From Clostridia bacterium (GTDB lineage Bacteria; Bacillota; Clostridia; Oscillospirales; Acutalibacteraceae), in contig CAADUC010000080.1 in the NCBI GenBank assembly GCA_900752115.1, positions 1 to 34,871 of the forward strand: 34,871 bases of DNA, read 5' to 3'. The position numbers were made by a program, and so were the translations under genes. Shown here piece by piece: positions 32,349 through 34,871 of this stretch; position 1 is the stretch's first letter, and each line of letters begins with the position of its first letter. Below the pieces are notes generated by a model. The model was not told the DNA's origin, ran no database searches, and worked only from the letters and a program-made list of their open reading frames with translations.

Positions 32349-33074
32349 ATGCCGAAATTTTTTCTGGACAGCGCCCCCGGCGAGACAGCTTTGCTCGACG
32401 GTGAGGACGGACGTCATATTTCGCGCTCCCTGCGCATGCGTCCCGGCGAGGCGCTGACGCTGTGCGACTGCCGCGGCACAGACTATGACGGGGTGATTGA
32501 CACGATCGACGGCGAGAGCGTGACGGTCCGCATTCTCGGAAGCCGACCATGTGCGGCGGAGCCGTCGCTCTCCGCAGTGCTCTACCAGTGTTTGCCCAAG
32601 CTCGACAAATTCGATCTCGTGGTACAGAAATCTGTGGAGCTCGGCGTCTCCCGGATTGTGCCGGTGCTGTCCATGCGCTGTGTCTCGAGACCGGACGCGA
32701 AATCGCTCGCAAAGAAGCTCGAGCGCTGGAATAAAATCGCGGCGGAGGCGGCCAAGCAGAGCGGGCGCGGCATTTTGCCGCCCGTCTCCGCCGCCCTCTC
32801 CTTCGAGCAGGCGGTGCGCGAGGCGGAATCCGCCGGCGGGGTGAATCTCCTTTTCTATGAGGGAGGCGGCGTGCCGATCCGCGAGCGGATCGGCGAAGCG
32901 ACGCGCACGGCAAGCCTCTTCATCGGGCCGGAGGGCGGCTTTGACAAAAGCGAGGTAGAACTCGCAGCCGCGCACGGCATTACTCCGGCGACGCTCGGGC
33001 CGCGCATCCTGCGCACGGAAACGGCCCCCCTCGCCGCTCTCGCCGCCATAATGACGGTGAGCGGGAATATGTAA
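32349..33074 (+). CDS. rsmE: 16S rRNA (uracil1498-N3)-methyltransferase RsmE
   Basis: 241 residues. It methylates U1498 of 16S rRNA in the 30S subunit using S-adenosylmethionine. The N-terminal PUA-like domain begins KFFLDSAPGE and has HISRSLRMRPGE. The C-terminal SPOUT knot has QKSVELGVSRIVPVLSMRC, KLERWNKIAAEAAKQSGR, LFIGPEGGFDKSEVE and LGPRILRTETA, all diagnostic of RsmE. ATG 32349 was chosen because AGAGGGGA lies 5 bases upstream. ATG 32331 has no site. The SDR gene follows after 16 bp and probably shares the transcript. Confidence 0.96.
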   Translation: MPKFFLDSAPGETALLDGEDGRHISRSLRMRPGEALTLCDCRGTDYDGVIDTIDGESVTVRILGSRPCAAEPSLSAVLYQCLPKLDKFDLVVQKSVELGVSRIVPVLSMRCVSRPDAKSLAKKLERWNKIAAEAAKQSGRGILPPVSAALSFEQAVREAESAGGVNLLFYEGGGVPIRERIGEATRTASLFIGPEGGFDKSEVELAAAHGITPATLGPRILRTETAPLAALAAIMTVSGNM

Positions 33075-33090
33075 AGGGAGGGAACTTGTC

Positions 33091-33813
33091 ATGGAAACAG
33101 CTCTGGTGACGGGAGGTTCGCGGGGAATTGGGGCGGCCATTTGCCGCTCGCTCGCACTCGACGGCCTGCGTGTCATCGTTCACTACAATCAAAACGGGGA
33201 AAAGGCCGAAGCGCTCGTACGGGAGCTGACGGAAATGACAGGCCTTCCCCATCTGGCGCTCGGCGCGGAGCTGTCCGACCGCGCGCAGGTCGAGGAGCTC
33301 TTCCGCCGCGCGGGGCCGGTGGACGTGCTGGTCAACAATGCGGGCATTGCGCAGCAGAAGCTGTTCACCGACATCACCGAGGAGGACTGGGAGCGGATGT
33401 TTGCCGTCGATGTGGGCGGCGTGTTCCGCTGCTGTCAGTGCGCGCTGCCGCACATGATTCACGAGAAAGCGGGCTGTATCGTCAACATCGCGTCGATCTG
33501 GGGTGAAGTGGGGGCCTCCTGCGAGGTCCATTACTCCGCCGCAAAAGCTGCCGTCATCGGCCTGACGAAAGCGCTCGCGAAAGAACTCGGCCCGTCCGGC
33601 ATCCGCGTCAACTGTGTCTCTCCCGGCGTCATTGACACCGAAATGAACGCTCAGCACGGCGAGGAAACCATGCGCGAGCTGTGTGACTGCACACCGCTCG
33701 GACGCATCGGCCTGCCGGAAGACGTTGCCGCCGCCGTCTCCTACCTTGTGAGCGACGCCTCCTCCTTCGTTACCGGACAGGTGCTGCCCGTGAACGGAGG
33801 ATTTCCGTACTGA
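33091..33813 (+). CDS. Short-chain dehydrogenase/reductase, FabG/YmfI-like
   Basis: 240 residues, classical SDR. It has the cofactor motif TGGSRGIG (7-14), NNAG (82-85), catalytic Ser135, Tyr148 and Lys152 (YSAAK), and a C-terminal SSFVTGQVLPVNGGF. FabG-type 3-oxoacyl-ACP reductases share these. The segment IWGEVGASCEVHYSA is also like the YmfI-type reductases that finish 5-aminopentanol modification of elongation factor P, so both readings are open. NADPH preference is suggested by Arg11 in the Gly-rich loop. GGGAGGG precedes ATG 33091. It is co-transcribed with rsmE, which would fit a translation-related role. Confidence 0.92.
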   Translation: METALVTGGSRGIGAAICRSLALDGLRVIVHYNQNGEKAEALVRELTEMTGLPHLALGAELSDRAQVEELFRRAGPVDVLVNNAGIAQQKLFTDITEEDWERMFAVDVGGVFRCCQCALPHMIHEKAGCIVNIASIWGEVGASCEVHYSAAKAAVIGLTKALAKELGPSGIRVNCVSPGVIDTEMNAQHGEETMRELCDCTPLGRIGLPEDVAAAVSYLVSDASSFVTGQVLPVNGGFPY

Positions 33814-33938
33814 CACGGAACGGGCATTTTGTCCGCGAGGCGGGAACTATCCCTACACGCTCCGGAGCTTATGCCGCTAAGACCGTCCGCGAAGACGGGA
33901 GGCCGGAACGAGTTTCCTTGAGATGAACGGAAAGAGAA

Positions 33939-34089
33939 GGGGCTGTTGCAAAATGAAAATGCAAGGGCAACCCGCACAGGAAATTCAAAACAGGCAATGA
34001 AAATCGGCCCTCGAGAGAAGTGATTTCTGCTTTTCTCGGGGACCGATTTTTGTACATACTTTTTTGTAAGGCTATTTTGAAGCAGCCCC
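33939..34089. mobile_element. MITE-like element, 151 bp, with terminal inverted repeats
   Basis: The ends are inverted repeats: GGGGCTGTTGCAAAAT at the left and ATTTTGAAGCAGCCCC at the right, matching at 18 of 21 positions when flanks are included. Inside is a hairpin with arms AAAATCGG..CCTCGAGA (about 34000-34016) and TCTCGGGGACCGATTTT (34034-34050), and GCAGAA in the reversed loop. There is no coding frame. It is a non-autonomous element whose ends recall transposase recognition repeats. The IS family was not identified. A related copy lies at 3393-3490 in reverse orientation. The flanks 33814-33938 and 34090-34187 hold no gene I can support. Confidence 0.75.
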
Positions 34090-34187
34090 TTTTCATGCGT
34101 TTCAAGGGAGAGTAACAGGAAATTGGTTTATCGGCTGCATTTTTTGTCTGGGGGGCTCGCCGTCTCTGTCAGGGCCGGGCCGAGGCC

Positions 34188-34871
34188 TTACGACTGTCCT
34201 GCGGCAGCTCGGTAGCGAATCTCATAGCACAAAATCTCCAACTCCATTGTTCCCTGCGCACCGGCAAGCGCGTCCGCCGGGATACACACGGTAAACCGTT
34301 CCCCCGGACCCCGGGAACGCAAAAAAGCGGATTCCGGCCAAACGCCGTCCTCCAATTCCCCGCCGAGCAGCTCCACGCCGTTTCCGTAGCTCCCGTTGTC
34401 CGTTCTGCAGTACGGCGTAAGGAAGGAGCCTGAATCGGGCAAATCGTATACAAAGGCGAATGCCAGATCCAGCCAGTCTTCCTCGCCGTTCGCCGGCTGC
34501 ACGCTCTCCAGACAAATAGCGGTGGTGTCGGTTCGATACACCTCCAGCGGCTCGGAAAATGCAGCGCCCTCACTGTACCCCGCTTCGGGAATCCTGTCCA
34601 GCGGGAATGAGAGCGTCAGCCCGCGCGGCGTCTGACTCTCAAACACGAACGCATCTTCGGAAAAAACGGCTTCCACGGTGGGACGCGGCGGACGGGTCAG
34701 CAGACAGACTGCGGCGGCCGCGCAGACGACGGCCGCGCAAACAACCAAAAGCAGCGGGGGTTTTCGGTAACGCAGCACATTCTTCACCCGCTCCCGAATC
34801 CCGGTCTCCCCAAACGCGGGAGGAAGGACAGAAATTCCCTTTCGCGGCGCGGCGCAGCGGATCAGCGCGCG
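34188..34871 (-). CDS. BlaR1/M56-family antirepressor, C-terminal part (partial)
   Basis: The frame is open from the right window edge and ends with TAA at 34188, giving 227 residues. It begins APRKGISVLPPAFGETGIRE (after five residues), then VKNVLRYRKPPLLLVV, which is the end of the M56 peptidase domain of BlaR1-type proteins (family pattern AFGE..I..RIKNVLNYRKP). One membrane helix (about 46-66 of the fragment, LLLVVCAAVVCAAAAVCLL) follows, then a C-terminal extracytoplasmic sensor of about 165 residues that is not a beta-lactam-binding domain I recognise. The zinc-binding HEXXH lies outside the window. A cognate BlaI gene is expected upstream, to the right. Confidence 0.88.
   Translation of the reverse strand, partial: RALIRCAAPRKGISVLPPAFGETGIRERVKNVLRYRKPPLLLVVCAAVVCAAAAVCLLTRPPRPTVEAVFSEDAFVFESQTPRGLTLSFPLDRIPEAGYSEGAAFSEPLEVYRTDTTAICLESVQPANGEEDWLDLAFAFVYDLPDSGSFLTPYCRTDNGSYGNGVELLGGELEDGVWPESAFLRSRGPGERFTVCIPADALAGAQGTMELEILCYEIRYRAAAGQS

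Overview
The window looks like chromosomal DNA of a GC-rich, anaerobic, endospore-forming member of the Firmicutes, most likely a gut Oscillospiraceae/Ruminococcaceae-type Clostridium relative. The evidence is a spoVAD sporulation gene, strong AGGAGG-type ribosome binding sites, textbook sigma-A promoters, a TPP riboswitch of Firmicutes type, CD3324-family and BlaI/BlaR1-type proteins, and an aldo/keto reductase with two ferredoxin-like 4Fe-4S motifs. No rRNA, tRNA or CRISPR array was recognised.

Left edge (1-1.2 kb): the last 45 codons of a large serine recombinase (DUF4368 C-terminus), then the apparent end of its mobile element, which joins directly into the helix-turn-helix region of an XRE-TPR regulator. 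That regulator is left without its N-terminus. 1.2-5.4 kb: two minus-strand carbohydrate genes, a GH31 alpha-xylosidase-like enzyme and a GH123/DUF4091 protein, each with its own promoter. A MITE-like hairpin element lies between them.

5.7-10.7 kb: a complete minus-strand thiamin operon. It runs from a sigma-A promoter through a TPP riboswitch with terminator, a 317-nt leader, thiW, thiM, thiE, thiD and thiC to a terminator. It makes the pyrimidine de novo (ThiC), phosphorylates it (ThiD), salvages thiazole (ThiW import, ThiM kinase) and joins the two (ThiE). No thiazole-synthesis genes are present.

10.7-20.5 kb: single genes or short units. These are an autoregulated BlaI-type repressor without a BlaR1 partner, a membrane-anchored ComEC-like metallo-beta-lactamase-fold protein, a small HPr-like protein, an orphan MacB-type ABC ATPase, a phosphomannomutase/phosphoglucomutase, a URO-D-like gene broken by an internal deletion with an AraC regulator divergent from it, an isolated spoVAD, a 13-bp tandem-repeat tract, and an NCS2 purine permease with a structured leader.

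20.6-29.3 kb: a minus-strand carbohydrate-response locus that reads by eye as less GC-rich than its flanks. In transcription order it has a cytoplasmic parallel beta-helix protein, a lipoprotein solute-binding protein, two LplB/LplC-type permeases, a terminator, then a YesM-type sensor kinase overlapping a YesN-type response regulator. The transporter ATPase is not encoded here.

29.4-34.9 kb: an aldo/keto reductase behind a MerR-type 19-bp-spacer promoter, an uncharacterised nucleotidyltransferase-like protein, a CD3324-family protein, RsmE, an SDR reductase, a 151-bp MITE related to the element near 3.4 kb, and the C-terminal part of a BlaR1/M56 antirepressor that runs off the right edge.
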